64,000 bases of DNA from Cellulomonas wangsupingiae. Its GTDB lineage: Bacteria; Actinomycetota; Actinomycetes; Actinomycetales; Cellulomonadaceae. Below, in pieces: positions 24,851 through 32,722 of this stretch; the stretch's first letter is position 1, and each line of letters opens with the position of its first letter. The DNA is taken from the NCBI RefSeq assembly GCF_024508275.1, contig NZ_CP101989.1, positions 310,001-374,000 of the forward strand, given 5' to 3'. The notes under the pieces are model-generated. The model was not told where the DNA came from. It did not search any database and saw only the letters and a list, made by a program, of their open reading frames with translations. The translations under genes and the position numbers were made by a program.

Positions 24851-25243
24851 GTGGAGCACTGGACGATCGCGACCGTCGCGCAGCAGAGCCCGGACTTCCG
24901 GCGCGTGCTGTGGACCGGCAAGCACAGTCAGCTCGTCATCATGACGATCCCGCCGGGCGGTGAGATCGGTGAGGAGGTCCACGAGGACATCGACCAGATC
25001 CTCACGTTCGTCTCCGGCACGGGCAAGGCCATCGTCTCGGGCCAGGAGCGCAACGTCGCCCAGGGCGACCTCGTCGTCGTCCCGGCCGGGCGGACGCACA
25101 ACTTCCTCAACACCGGCGAGAACCCGCTGATCCTCTACACGGTCTACGGCCCGCCGGAGCACGCCGACGGCGCCGTGCACGCCACCAAGGAGGAGGCGGA
25201 CGCGGCCGAGGAGTCGGGGCAGGACGAGCCCCCGACCGAGTGA
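24851..25243 (+). CDS. Cupin domain protein
   Basis: The 130-residue single-domain cupin contains both motifs: PPGGEIGEEVHEDIDQI (motif 1, G(X)5HXH(X)3-4E variant, with His and Glu ligands) and GDLVVVPAGRTHNFLN (motif 2, PxGxxH). A metal-binding barrel is expected; motif 1 has VHEDIDQ where HxH is usual, so one ligand may be missing. The C-terminus is acidic and rich in Glu. The GTG start follows GAGAGGTGAG. Function unclear; homologues act in stress response or as sugar isomerases. It is convergent with the SDR gene across a strong terminator. Confidence 0.85.
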   Translation: MEHWTIATVAQQSPDFRRVLWTGKHSQLVIMTIPPGGEIGEEVHEDIDQILTFVSGTGKAIVSGQERNVAQGDLVVVPAGRTHNFLNTGENPLILYTVYGPPEHADGAVHATKEEADAAEESGQDEPPTE

Positions 25244-25268
25244 GCCGTCCCGCAACCTGAGACGCGAC

Positions 25269-25334
25269 CGCCGCGAGGCCGGGCTCAGGCCGCTCATCCC
25301 CAGGGATGCGCCGCCTCAGCCCGGTCTCGCGGCG
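25269..25334. terminator. Strong bidirectional terminator
   Basis: Two 21-base arms (25269-25289 and 25314-25334) pair with only two mismatches, forming a long GC-rich stem around a 24-base loop. It lies between the convergent cupin and SDR genes. The stem is far longer than chance would give. No U-tract is needed for this type in actinobacteria. Confidence 0.7.
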
Positions 25335-25359
25335 TCGTCGTCCCGGATGACGGACGCGC

Positions 25360-26883
25360 TCACCACTGCGAGCGGGCGTAGTCCTTGAGGAAGCAGCCGT
25401 ACAGGTCCTCGCCGGCCTCGCCGCGCACGATCGGGTCGTAGACGCGCGCGGCGCCGTCGACCAGGTCGAGGGGGGCGTGGAAGCCCTCCTCGGCCAGCCG
25501 CACCTTCGTGAAGTGCGGGCGCTCGTCCGTGATCCAGCCCGTGTCGACCGCGGTCATGAGGATGCCGTCGGTCAGCATCTCCGCCGCGCTGGTGCGCGTG
25601 AGCATGTTGAGCGCGGCCTTGCTCATGTTGGTGTGGGGGTGGCCCGGGCCCTTGTAGCCGCGGGAGAACACGCCCTCCATCGCGGACACGTTGACGATGT
25701 ACGTGCGGCGCGCGGGCGACGCGGCCAGCGCGGGGCGCAGGCGGCTGATGAGGATGAACGGCGCCGTCTGGTTGCACAGCTGCACCTCGAGCAGCTCCAT
25801 CGGGTCGACCTGCTCGACCGTGGCGACCCAGGAGTTGGTCTCGGCGACGTCGGGGATGAGCCCGCCGGCGTCGATCGACGTGCCGGCGACGAGCCGCTCG
25901 AGGCTCGCGGCCTGCGCCGTGAGGGACTGCGCCACCAGCTCGTCCGCGGCGCGGGTGGCGCGCTCGATCGCCAGCGCCGGGCTGGTGAGCTCGCTGACGG
26001 ACCCGGCCAGCGCCCGCGGGTGGGCGTCGCTGGTCTGGCCGAAGGTCGTGATCATCCCGGTCACCTCGGCCGGCAGCGGCGCGGACTCCGCGTCGGCGAG
26101 CTGGGCGTACGCGCCCGGCGAGCGGCGCACGGTCTGGGCGGCGTTGTTGATGAGGATGTCGAGCGGGCCCTGGGCGGCCACGTGGTCCGCGAGCGACACC
26201 ACCTGCGACGGGTCGCGCAGGTCGATCCCGACCACGTGCAGCCGGTCCATCCAGTCGGCCGAGTCCTCCATCGCGCCGAACCGGCGCACGGCGTCCCGCG
26301 GGAACCGCGTGGTGATCGTCAGGTCGGCGCCGTCGCGCAGCAGCCGCAGCGCGATGTACATGCCGATCTTCGCGCGCCCGCCGGTGAGCAGCGCCCGGCG
26401 GCCCGTCAGGTCGGTGCGGGCGTCGCGCTTGGCGTGGTGCAGCGCCGCGCACGCCGGGCAGAGCTGGTGGTAGAACGCGTCGACGACCGTGTAGTCCTCC
26501 TTGCAGACGTAGCACGGGCGCGGCTTGAGCAGGGTGCCCGCGATCGCCCCGGTGGCCGACGAGGACAGCGGGATGCCGTTCGTCTCGTCGTCGATCCGGC
26601 CCGGGCTGCCGGTGGCGGTCGCGGCGATGACGGCGGCGTCGGCCTCGGCCAGGATGCGGCGCTTCTCCCCTCGGCGGTGCTTCTTGGCGGCCTTGAACAG
26701 GCCGGCCGCGCCACGGCGGGCGGCGGCGTGCTGCGGGTGGTCCTGGGGCAGCACGGCGACCTGGTCCATCACCCGCAGGAACGTCGCGAACTCGGCGGGG
26801 TCGACGCCGGCGCCGGTCGTCGCGTCGGGGGTGTCGGGGGTGTCGTCGGTGGGGGGCACCGGCGTGGTGGTGTGCGCGGGCAT
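25360..26883 (-). CDS. SDR-fold protein with N-terminal zinc ribbon
   Basis: The 507-residue protein has three parts. Residues 1-120 are a Pro/Thr-rich tail and a basic helical region. Around 125-155 are two CxxC pairs (PCYVCKED and LCPACAALHH), a probable zinc ribbon. From about residue 165 it is a short-chain dehydrogenase fold: ALLTGGRAKIGMYIALRLL (nucleotide loop TGGxxxIG), DILINNAAQ, and VSAMEGVF with the usual Ser. At the YxxxK position the sequence is TNMSK, so the catalytic Tyr is absent although the Lys remains. The nucleotide site is kept, but redox activity is doubtful. It is a single gene with an unassigned role. Confidence 0.78.
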   Translation of the reverse strand: MPAHTTTPVPPTDDTPDTPDATTGAGVDPAEFATFLRVMDQVAVLPQDHPQHAAARRGAAGLFKAAKKHRRGEKRRILAEADAAVIAATATGSPGRIDDETNGIPLSSSATGAIAGTLLKPRPCYVCKEDYTVVDAFYHQLCPACAALHHAKRDARTDLTGRRALLTGGRAKIGMYIALRLLRDGADLTITTRFPRDAVRRFGAMEDSADWMDRLHVVGIDLRDPSQVVSLADHVAAQGPLDILINNAAQTVRRSPGAYAQLADAESAPLPAEVTGMITTFGQTSDAHPRALAGSVSELTSPALAIERATRAADELVAQSLTAQAASLERLVAGTSIDAGGLIPDVAETNSWVATVEQVDPMELLEVQLCNQTAPFILISRLRPALAASPARRTYIVNVSAMEGVFSRGYKGPGHPHTNMSKAALNMLTRTSAAEMLTDGILMTAVDTGWITDERPHFTKVRLAEEGFHAPLDLVDGAARVYDPIVRGEAGEDLYGCFLKDYARSQW

Positions 26884-27026
26884 GCGCCGTCCGTCCTGCA
26901 GGGGAAGAGCCGTCTCGGGGGGTGAGGGCCGCAGAAATGGTACGCGTCGCGGGTGTGCGGACCACGGCGGTGCGACCACCGTCACGTCGGCGCACCCGGT
27001 GCAGCACCCGCGGACGAGCCGCCCGC

Positions 27027-27641
27027 TCAGTGCGCGGCCAGCACCCGCTGGACGATCCACGCGTGCATGCCGACCTGCCGCACCCGGTCGAAGTCGTACT
27101 GGTCGAAGAGCTCGACCGTCCCGCTGAAGAGGAAGCGGCCCTGTGCGTCGCGTCCGGCGGTCGTCTCGGAGATCGCCTCGACCAGACCGCCCCCCTGCCG
27201 GGCGATGGAGTCGAGCGCGCCCTCCAGGGCGACGCGTGCGACGCCCTGCCCGCGGTGCCGCCGGTCGACGTACACGCACGCGATCCGCCAGTCGGGCATC
27301 GGCGGTGGTTCCTGGTCGTACCGGCGGCGGTGCTTGATGTTCGGCAGCTCCTGCGGGCTGCCGTACTGGGCCCAGCCCTGCGCGAGGCCGTCGGCGTCCA
27401 CGACGAGCGCTGCGTGGGCGCCACCGGTCCGTACCCGCCGCTCCTTGACGTCCCGGTGGCTGATGCCGCGCTGACCGCACTCGGGGTGCCAGCCGATGCA
27501 CCAGCAGCCGCCGAAGATGCCGTTGTTCCGCTCGACGAGCTCGGCGAACGCGTCCCACGTCGAGGCGTCGAGCTCGTGCACGGTCAGGGCGGTGGCGCCG
27601 GAGCCCGGCGTCGTGGTGGGCGGTGCGTCGTCGTCGGGCAC
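27027..27641 (-). CDS. GNAT family acetyltransferase with GCWC motif (copy 1)
   Basis: I start this 204-residue protein at the GTG preceded by GGAGG at 27650-27646. After a Thr/Pro-rich tail the conserved N-terminal motif is NNGIFGGCWCIGWHPE; the acetyl-CoA loop is DRRHRGQGVARVALEGAL. A C-terminal strand runs FDQYDFDRVRQVGMHAWIV. The Cys-Trp-Cys motif and a GWAQYGSPQELPNIKHR segment are shared with the divergent gene at 27868, so the two are paralogues. Substrate unknown. It is in a cluster that also contains decayed gene pieces. Confidence 0.82.
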   Translation of the reverse strand: MPDDDAPPTTTPGSGATALTVHELDASTWDAFAELVERNNGIFGGCWCIGWHPECGQRGISHRDVKERRVRTGGAHAALVVDADGLAQGWAQYGSPQELPNIKHRRRYDQEPPPMPDWRIACVYVDRRHRGQGVARVALEGALDSIARQGGGLVEAISETTAGRDAQGRFLFSGTVELFDQYDFDRVRQVGMHAWIVQRVLAAH

Positions 27642-27770
27642 GGGACCTCCGGCACGGGCAGCGCGGCGGTGAGGTGGGGCGCCGGGCCGCGCCGCCACAC
27701 GTGCTCACCGCCGAGCCGCGGCTCCACCACCGAGCATGGCAGGGACCGCCGACACCCGCGTCAGGCACCC

Positions 27771-27812
27771 TGACCGGACCGTGGTCACGTACGACCCGCG
27801 CGGGACGTCTCC
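27771..27812 (+). pseudogene. Fragment of an alpha/beta-hydrolase gene
   Basis: About 40 bases between the two acetyltransferase genes encode, in frame, PDRTVVTYDPRG. The same 12 residues occur in the intact alpha/beta hydrolase at 32723-33598, and the DNA of the two stretches differs at only a few positions. No hydrolase sequence continues on either side. It looks like a scrap left by rearrangement. A short match could still be coincidental convergence, though identity over 12 residues makes that unlikely. Confidence 0.42.
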
Positions 27813-27831
27813 GGTCCGGCGCGCAGCACCG

Positions 27832-27860
27832 TTGTCGCGCGGTCACGGTGTGGCTACCGT
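27832..27860 (+). promoter_or_regulatory. Leaderless promoter of acetyltransferase copy 2
   Basis: TTGTCG (27832-27837), 17-base spacer, TACCGT (27855-27860), seven bases, then ATG. There is no Shine-Dalgarno site. This is the best-formed promoter in the region. Confidence 0.58.
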
Positions 27861-27867
27861 CAGCAGG

Positions 27868-28476
27868 ATGGACGAACCGGGCATCACCGTCGACGGGCGC
27901 CGGGTCGTCGCGCTCGGGCCGAGTACGTGGGACGCGTTCGCGGGCCTGGCCGAACGGCACAACGGCGTCTGGGGCGGCTGCTGGTGCACGTACTTCCACC
28001 TGTACCCGGACCCGAAGGAGGAGCGTCGGGAGCTCGGCCACCGCGAGTTCAAGCGACGCCTCGTCGAGGCAGGGCGCACCCACGCGGCGCTGGTCGTCGA
28101 GGGGGACGAGGCCATCGCGTGGGCCCAGTACGGGACCGTCGACGAGCTGCCGAACATCCACCACCGCAAGCAGTGGGAGGCGGACCTCCAGCGCCGGCCG
28201 GACTTCCGGATCACGTGCCTGTTCGTCGACCGCCGCTACCGTCGCGCAGGCCTGGCCGCGGTCGCCGTCCGGGGCGCGCTCGCGCTCATCGCCGAGGCGG
28301 GCGGTGGGCTGGTCGAGTCGTACCCGCACGACGTGCCGCCGGGCAAGAAGCCGTCCGCGTCCCACCTCTACAACGCCACCCGGACGATGTACGAGCGGCT
28401 CGGCTTCACCTACCAGCGGCCCAAGGGGCTGGGGAACTGCGTGATGACGCTGGAGGTCGCCCCCGCGGCGGCGTGA
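27868..28476 (+). CDS. GNAT family acetyltransferase with GCWC motif (copy 2)
   Basis: The ATG is placed by the promoter directly upstream and gives 202 residues. Conserved features match copy 1: HNGVWGGCWCTYFHLY, AWAQYGTVDELPNIHHRK, and the acetyl-CoA loop DRRYRRAGLAAVAVRGAL. The C-terminus reads TRTMYERLGFTYQRPKG, then GNCVMTLEV. Family members acetylate amines with acetyl-CoA; the paired Cys of the GCWC motif are near the active site by alignment to the N-terminal strand, but their role is unknown. It is followed by a decayed acetyltransferase remnant. Confidence 0.82.
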   Translation: MDEPGITVDGRRVVALGPSTWDAFAGLAERHNGVWGGCWCTYFHLYPDPKEERRELGHREFKRRLVEAGRTHAALVVEGDEAIAWAQYGTVDELPNIHHRKQWEADLQRRPDFRITCLFVDRRYRRAGLAAVAVRGALALIAEAGGGLVESYPHDVPPGKKPSASHLYNATRTMYERLGFTYQRPKGLGNCVMTLEVAPAAA

Positions 28477-28587
28477 CGTGCGCGGTCGCACCTGGGCCGT
28501 CCTGCACGGGTGGGGCACGACCCTCGACGGTGCGACCCGGGTGCAACGTGGAGGGTCGACGGGCCACCGGGAGGTGCCGGATCGCGC

Positions 28588-28716
28588 GCGTACCTCGAGG
28601 CCGTCACGGACGGCAGCCGCCGTCTCGACGAGCGGTTCGGGTTCGGCGCGACCGGCCCGTTCCGGCTGCCCGGCGCTGCCGCGACGGCGATGCTGCGGCC
28701 CGCAGGGGGCGGCTGA
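28588..28716 (+). pseudogene. C-terminal remnant of a GNAT acetyltransferase
   Basis: Forty-two in-frame codons ending in TGA encode AYLEAVTDGSRRLDERFGF followed by GPFRLP and a closing MLRPA. This is the typical last third of a GNAT protein (YLEA, then YERxGF, then a final strand). No acetyl-CoA loop or start codon precedes it in frame. It is best read as a truncated, non-functional gene. It lies directly after an intact acetyltransferase. Confidence 0.58.
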
Positions 28717-29074
28717 CGGCACCGCGCCGGTAGGTTGCCACGATCCCGACGGACCAGGTCTGCGTCACGATCACGCGACGGTAGGGCGCCCGCCGCGGCC
28801 GCCGGGCTCCGCCCTTCAGCCGCATGGCGCTGGAAGTTGCGACCGCGCCGGCGTGACGTCCATCGACGCCCGGGCGCGCTCGACCTGTCGTCTGCGCCTC
28901 GTCCCGCCTTCCCTGGTTGCCCGCTGGATGCGTCCCGGTCACGGTTGCTCGGCCTCTTGCGACGGCCCGAGCGGGGCCGTAGCCTCATCGTGCCCAAGGC
29001 ACTAGCCGCGGGAAGTCGAAGGCTCGAGATAGCTCCGGATGGTGTCTACGCTCGGGCCTTTCGCATGCCGGAGG
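28717..29074. other. Intergenic stretch without recognisable gene
   Basis: About 360 bases contain no open frame with coding character on either strand. Base composition near the right end is less GC-rich than the flanks. No promoter, hairpin or repeat stands out. Together with the adjacent remnants it marks a site of past rearrangement. Confidence 0.45.
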
Positions 29075-29599
29075 TCAGGCGGAGACGACGCGGCGGATCA
29101 CCGGTGCGGCGAGCCGGGTCCATTCGCGTCCTCGCGCGTGCGCCCACCCCACCGCGTCGGGCACCCACAGCAGTGGCTCGGCGTAAGGGCTCTGATGCTG
29201 GTAGCGCAGGCCGTGGCACCCAGCACGACGAGTGAGAAGTGCCAGGTCCTGCCGGTCCCTGCGGTCCTGGGTCTCGTCGCTCTCGAGCGTCAGCAGGGTG
29301 CAGTCAGCCGCGATGTCGGCCACGAGACGCTCCAGGCATGCGTGGCGCCTCTCGATGTTCGTCCGGTGCGCAGCGCGGGCGACATAGAGGTCGACCTGCA
29401 CGGGCTCGTCGGTGAGGGCAGCCAGGATCTTGCGGCGAAGCGGGTCGGACTCAGACACCATGTGCAGCCGGCGTTGCCCGCGGGGCAGGAGCCCACGAAG
29501 GCTCCTGCGCACTGCGTCGATGTCCCCGGCCGCGACCACCGCCGCGGCCACCACGTACCCCTTGGCCTTCGTCTCGTCGACGTACACCTGCGTCTGCAC
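29075..29599 (-). CDS. DUF3800-like (RNase H-fold) protein of unknown function
   Basis: A GTG after GGAGG gives 174 residues. The N-terminal strand VYVDETKAKGYVVAAAVV resembles the DES motif that opens DUF3800 and other RNase H-like proteins. Later acidic positions are TLLTLESDETQDRRDRQDL, and the C-terminus has LLWVPDAVGWAHARG, resembling the ADxxAW element of that family. Catalytic residues would be Asp, Glu and Asp, but I cannot align them with certainty. Codon use here is clearly less GC-rich than in neighbours (many CAT, TCA, GAG/AAG mixtures), suggesting recent transfer. DUF3800 proteins are often linked to mobile DNA. Confidence 0.5.
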   Translation of the reverse strand: MQTQVYVDETKAKGYVVAAAVVAAGDIDAVRRSLRGLLPRGQRRLHMVSESDPLRRKILAALTDEPVQVDLYVARAAHRTNIERRHACLERLVADIAADCTLLTLESDETQDRRDRQDLALLTRRAGCHGLRYQHQSPYAEPLLWVPDAVGWAHARGREWTRLAAPVIRRVVSA

Positions 29600-29717
29600 G
29601 TTCCGGCCTCCCTCACGGGCGCCGGCTACTCGGGCCCATCGTCCGGAGCAGAGTGTGGCGTGGCTCGCCGACACGCACGTGACGGGCGGCGGCGCAAGGA
29701 GACCATCGCGCCGGACG

Positions 29718-30242
29718 TCAGCCGACCCAGCGGACCTCGCCGTCGACGACTGTGGTCGTCGCCCGCAGGCCCACCGCCCGGGCGACGCCGGCCGACGCCT
29801 CGTGGTCGGGGTGCACGTGCGCGAGCAGCCCGTCGACACCGCGCTCCCGGAGCCAGCCCGCGACCACGACCGCGGCCTCCCGCGCGTACCCGCACCCCTG
29901 CTGGTCGCTCGCCACCACCCACGCGAGCTCGGCGTGCAGCTCGTCGTGCTCGTCGCGTTCGAGCGTCGCCTGCACGGTCCCGACCAGGCGGCCCGTGTCC
30001 TGGCGGCGCAGCATCCAGTTGAGCCAGCCCTGCGACCTGTCGCGGGAGCACCCGAGCACCTGGTGGGCGAAGCGGGCCTCGAGCTCGTCCCGTGAGGCGG
30101 GCTCCCCACCGGTGTACGTGTGCAGGCGGGGGTCGTCGAAGACGTCGAACGCCTCGGCGGCGTGCTCGACCCGCAGCGGTTCGAGCGCGAGCCGGGCCGA
30201 GCGGAGCGGGGCGGCCTCGAGCCAGGTGGTAGGTGTGGTCAT
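29718..30242 (-). CDS. GNAT acetyltransferase, RimJ/RimL-like
   Basis: A 174-residue GNAT of the ribosomal-protein-acetyltransferase-like group: LRSARLALEPLRVEHAAEAF, TGRLVGTVQATLE, ELAWVVASDQQGCGYAREAA with the acetyl-CoA loop, and ASAGVARAVGLRATT near the end. The ATG is six bases after TAACCT on the minus strand with no Shine-Dalgarno site, another leaderless candidate. Substrate may be a protein N-terminus or a small amine. It is divergent from the reductase gene. Confidence 0.85.
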   Translation of the reverse strand: MTTPTTWLEAAPLRSARLALEPLRVEHAAEAFDVFDDPRLHTYTGGEPASRDELEARFAHQVLGCSRDRSQGWLNWMLRRQDTGRLVGTVQATLERDEHDELHAELAWVVASDQQGCGYAREAAVVVAGWLRERGVDGLLAHVHPDHEASAGVARAVGLRATTTVVDGEVRWVG

Positions 30243-30329
30243 CGTCGCAGGTTACGGCGGCCGGCGGCGCGACCGGGTGCCCGCCGTCGTCCGGTCGTAC
30301 TGTCGAACCCTGAGGCGAGGGGGCGTCCG

Positions 30330-30893
30330 ATGCGCAGCGTGACCTACTCGATGAGCGTCTCGCTCGACGGCTACGTCGCCGGCCCGGACGGGCGCTCCGA
30401 CTGGGCGGTGCCCGACGACGAGATGCTCGCGTTCAGCACCGAGCAGCTCCGCGACGTCGGGGTCCTGCTGCTGGGCCGGCGGTTGTACGAGGCGATGCTG
30501 TACTGGGAGACGGCCGACGAGGACCCGTCGCTGGACGACGCGCGGCGCCGGTGGGGCGCCCTGTGGCGGGCCGTCCCCAAGGTCGTGTTCTCGACCACCC
30601 TGACCGCGGTGCAGGGCAACGCCCGCCTGGCCTCGCGCGGTCTGGTGCGGGAGGTCGAGCGGTGGGAGGCCGAGCCGGGCGACGGCGACATCGCGATCGG
30701 TGGCGCGACGCTGGCCGCCGAGGCGGCCGCCTACGGCCTGATCGACGAGTACCGCACGAGGGTCTGCCCCGTGCTGGTGGGTGGCGGCCTGTCGTCCTAC
30801 CCGCAGCACGAGCGCCACGTGGACCTCGAGCTCGTCGAGACGCGGACCTTCGCCTCGGGGATCGTCTACCTGCGGCACCGGGTCCTGCGGTAG
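30330..30893 (+). CDS. Dihydrofolate reductase-family (RibD C-terminal) protein
   Basis: The 187-residue protein has the DHFR/RibD-C fold: VTYSMSVSLDGYVAGPDG, VLLLGRRLYEAM, then DIAIGGATLAAEAAAYGLIDEYR (NADPH-binding GGxxL), and a closing CPVLVGGG. It is a stand-alone copy, typical of actinobacterial YwjB/YyaP-like reductases of unknown substrate; it is unlikely to be a true DHFR. The ATG follows GCGAGGGGGC. It converges on the ceramidase-like gene with nine bases between stops. Confidence 0.86.
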   Translation: MRSVTYSMSVSLDGYVAGPDGRSDWAVPDDEMLAFSTEQLRDVGVLLLGRRLYEAMLYWETADEDPSLDDARRRWGALWRAVPKVVFSTTLTAVQGNARLASRGLVREVERWEAEPGDGDIAIGGATLAAEAAAYGLIDEYRTRVCPVLVGGGLSSYPQHERHVDLELVETRTFASGIVYLRHRVLR

Positions 30894-30902
30894 CGCCGCG
30901 GG

Positions 30903-31553
30903 TCAGCGGGCCCGGGCCCGTGCAGGGCCGTCCGGCGTGACGAGCGGCGCGAGCACCGCCAGGGCGGCCGCCGCCGCCAGGTGCCACACGGCGTGCCCCT
31001 GGAGCACGGACGACGCGTCGCACAGCGGCCCGCCCGTGCGGGACAGCGCGCCGACCAGCGCGCCGGTGCCCAGCACCGCCAGGGCCACGGCGACCCGCCA
31101 CCGGACGGCGGGTTCCCGGTGCGCCCGCGCCAGCAGCAGGACCGCGGTGACCGCCGCGACCCCGACCTGCGCCAGGTCACCCGCTCGCGGCCACGCGACC
31201 ACGGGCACCATGAGCACGGCCGTCGGCACCGCCCACCACCACCAGCGGCGCGGCGCGCGATACAGGGTCGCAGCCGCGTCCGCCGCCAGGAAGCACAGCA
31301 CCCCGACGATGGGCAGGTCGTGCGCCGGGTCGGACCACGCCGGGTCGGGCCCGTGCTGCACGACCGACCCGACGCCGACGCCCGCCACGAGCACCACGTA
31401 GGCCCACGGCACGGGCAGCCCGGCACGTCGTCGGAGTGCGACGACGACCACGGCCGCCACCACGAACGCCAGCGAGGTGACGGCCGACACCGGCTCGACG
31501 AGCGGGCCGGCAGCCGACGACTCACAGCCGGGCCCGAAGGTGACCTCGTCCAC
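30903..31553 (-). CDS. Ceramidase-like (CREST superfamily) membrane protein
   Basis: The 216-residue protein has about seven membrane helices after a short GFCExS-like N-terminus (FGPGCESSA). Helix 3 carries GSVVQHGPDPAWSDPAHDLP and the last loop carries LQGHAVWHLAAAA. The His, Asp and HxxxH arrangement matches the metal-binding residues of alkaline ceramidases and other CREST hydrolases (PAQR, Per1). This suggests an intramembrane lipid hydrolase, possibly acting on amide lipids, but homology is distant. The GTG start follows GGGATGGGG. It lies 57 bases downstream of the kinase-like gene. Confidence 0.55.
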   Translation of the reverse strand: MDEVTFGPGCESSAAGPLVEPVSAVTSLAFVVAAVVVVALRRRAGLPVPWAYVVLVAGVGVGSVVQHGPDPAWSDPAHDLPIVGVLCFLAADAAATLYRAPRRWWWWAVPTAVLMVPVVAWPRAGDLAQVGVAAVTAVLLLARAHREPAVRWRVAVALAVLGTGALVGALSRTGGPLCDASSVLQGHAVWHLAAAAALAVLAPLVTPDGPARARAR

Positions 31554-31609
31554 GTCCCCATCCCAGCCCTGGCCGCGCGCCCTGTCACCCGGAGCGGCCG
31601 GCCCCCACG

Positions 31610-32506
31610 TCAGCCGAGCGTGCGGAACGGCGCCAGGGTCGCGTGCACCGCGTCGGCGGCGCCCCAGTCGTCGTCGAACTGCGCGATGACGGCCAGGTGC
31701 TGGCGCAGCTGGACGATCGGCATGCGCGCGCGCCACCCGTCGTCGAGGCCCGTGAGCTCGGCGTACCGCTCGAAGAACACGGCCGACTCCGGCGGGGCCG
31801 CCGTGGTCCACAGGTGCGCGAGGTCCACCTCGGCCCACGTGTACGACACGGCGGGGTCGATCAGGGCGGGCGCGCCGTCGGCCGTCGCCAGGACGTTGCC
31901 CGCCCACAGGTCCCCGTGGACGAGGCACGCGGGGCGCTCCGGCAGGAGCTCCGGGAGCCGGGCGCACAGGTGCTCGAGCGCCGCGCGGTCCGCCGGGCCG
32001 ACGGCGGAGGCGACCCGCGCCTCGTCCAGCCACCGCAGCAGCCGGTGCTGCGCGAAGAACTCGAACCCGTCGTCATGCCACGTGTTGACCTGCCGGCGGC
32101 GCCCGAGCCAGTTGTCGCGGTGCCAGCCGAAGCGCGGGTGCGTCGTGCTGGTGTGCAGGTGCGCGAGCGCGTGCGCGAGCTGCTCCCAGAACGCCGGGTC
32201 GTCCGGGCGGGGGCGCAGGGCCTCGAGGACGAGGAGGTCCGGGCCCACGATCACGACATCGGGCGTCGTCGCCCCGCCGAGCGTCCGCAGCGCGTCCAGC
32301 CCTTCGGCCTCGGCGGCGAACGCGTCGTCCGACGGCGCGTCGACGAACCCCTTGGCGAACACCGACGTCCCGTCCGCGCGGCGCGCCAGGCCCGCGACGG
32401 CCGCTTGCCCGCCGGCCGCGTGCTCGACGGCGACGACGTCGGTCAGCCCGGCGGCGTGCAGCCGCCCCAGCAGCAAAGACGTCGGGTCGGTCGTCGTCCC
32501 GCTCAC
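31610..32506 (-). CDS. Fructosamine/ketosamine-3-kinase-like phosphotransferase
   Basis: The 298-residue protein is of the APH/fructosamine kinase fold. An ATP-binding N-lobe is followed by LVLEALRPRPDD (hinge), ALAHLHTSTTHPRFGWHRDN and the catalytic loop LVHGDLWAGNVLATADG with HGD and Asn, then the metal DxD-like ALIDPAVSY. The THPRFGWHRDNWLG segment is characteristic of fructosamine kinases, which phosphorylate glycated lysines and aid protein deglycation. The GTG start is the first in-frame one after a region antisense to another gene. It is divergent from the hydrolase gene, with 216 bases between. Confidence 0.82.
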   Translation of the reverse strand: MSGTTTDPTSLLLGRLHAAGLTDVVAVEHAAGGQAAVAGLARRADGTSVFAKGFVDAPSDDAFAAEAEGLDALRTLGGATTPDVVIVGPDLLVLEALRPRPDDPAFWEQLAHALAHLHTSTTHPRFGWHRDNWLGRRRQVNTWHDDGFEFFAQHRLLRWLDEARVASAVGPADRAALEHLCARLPELLPERPACLVHGDLWAGNVLATADGAPALIDPAVSYTWAEVDLAHLWTTAAPPESAVFFERYAELTGLDDGWRARMPIVQLRQHLAVIAQFDDDWGAADAVHATLAPFRTLG

Positions 32507-32722
32507 GGGGCACCCGTCACGACTGCCGCCGCCGCTGCGGGGTCCGGGCGGTCGATCACGGTCTCGGAGGAGCGCGACGTCATGCACGGCACCGTAGGGG
32601 TGCTGGGGTGCCCGCAGCCAGGGTGTTCCGGTGCGCGACGCGCGAACCGGTGAGTTCCGCCGGCGCCACCGGTCGGACGGGTGGAGGCGCGCCGCGCCTG
32701 CGGACGACCCCGGGAGGACCCG

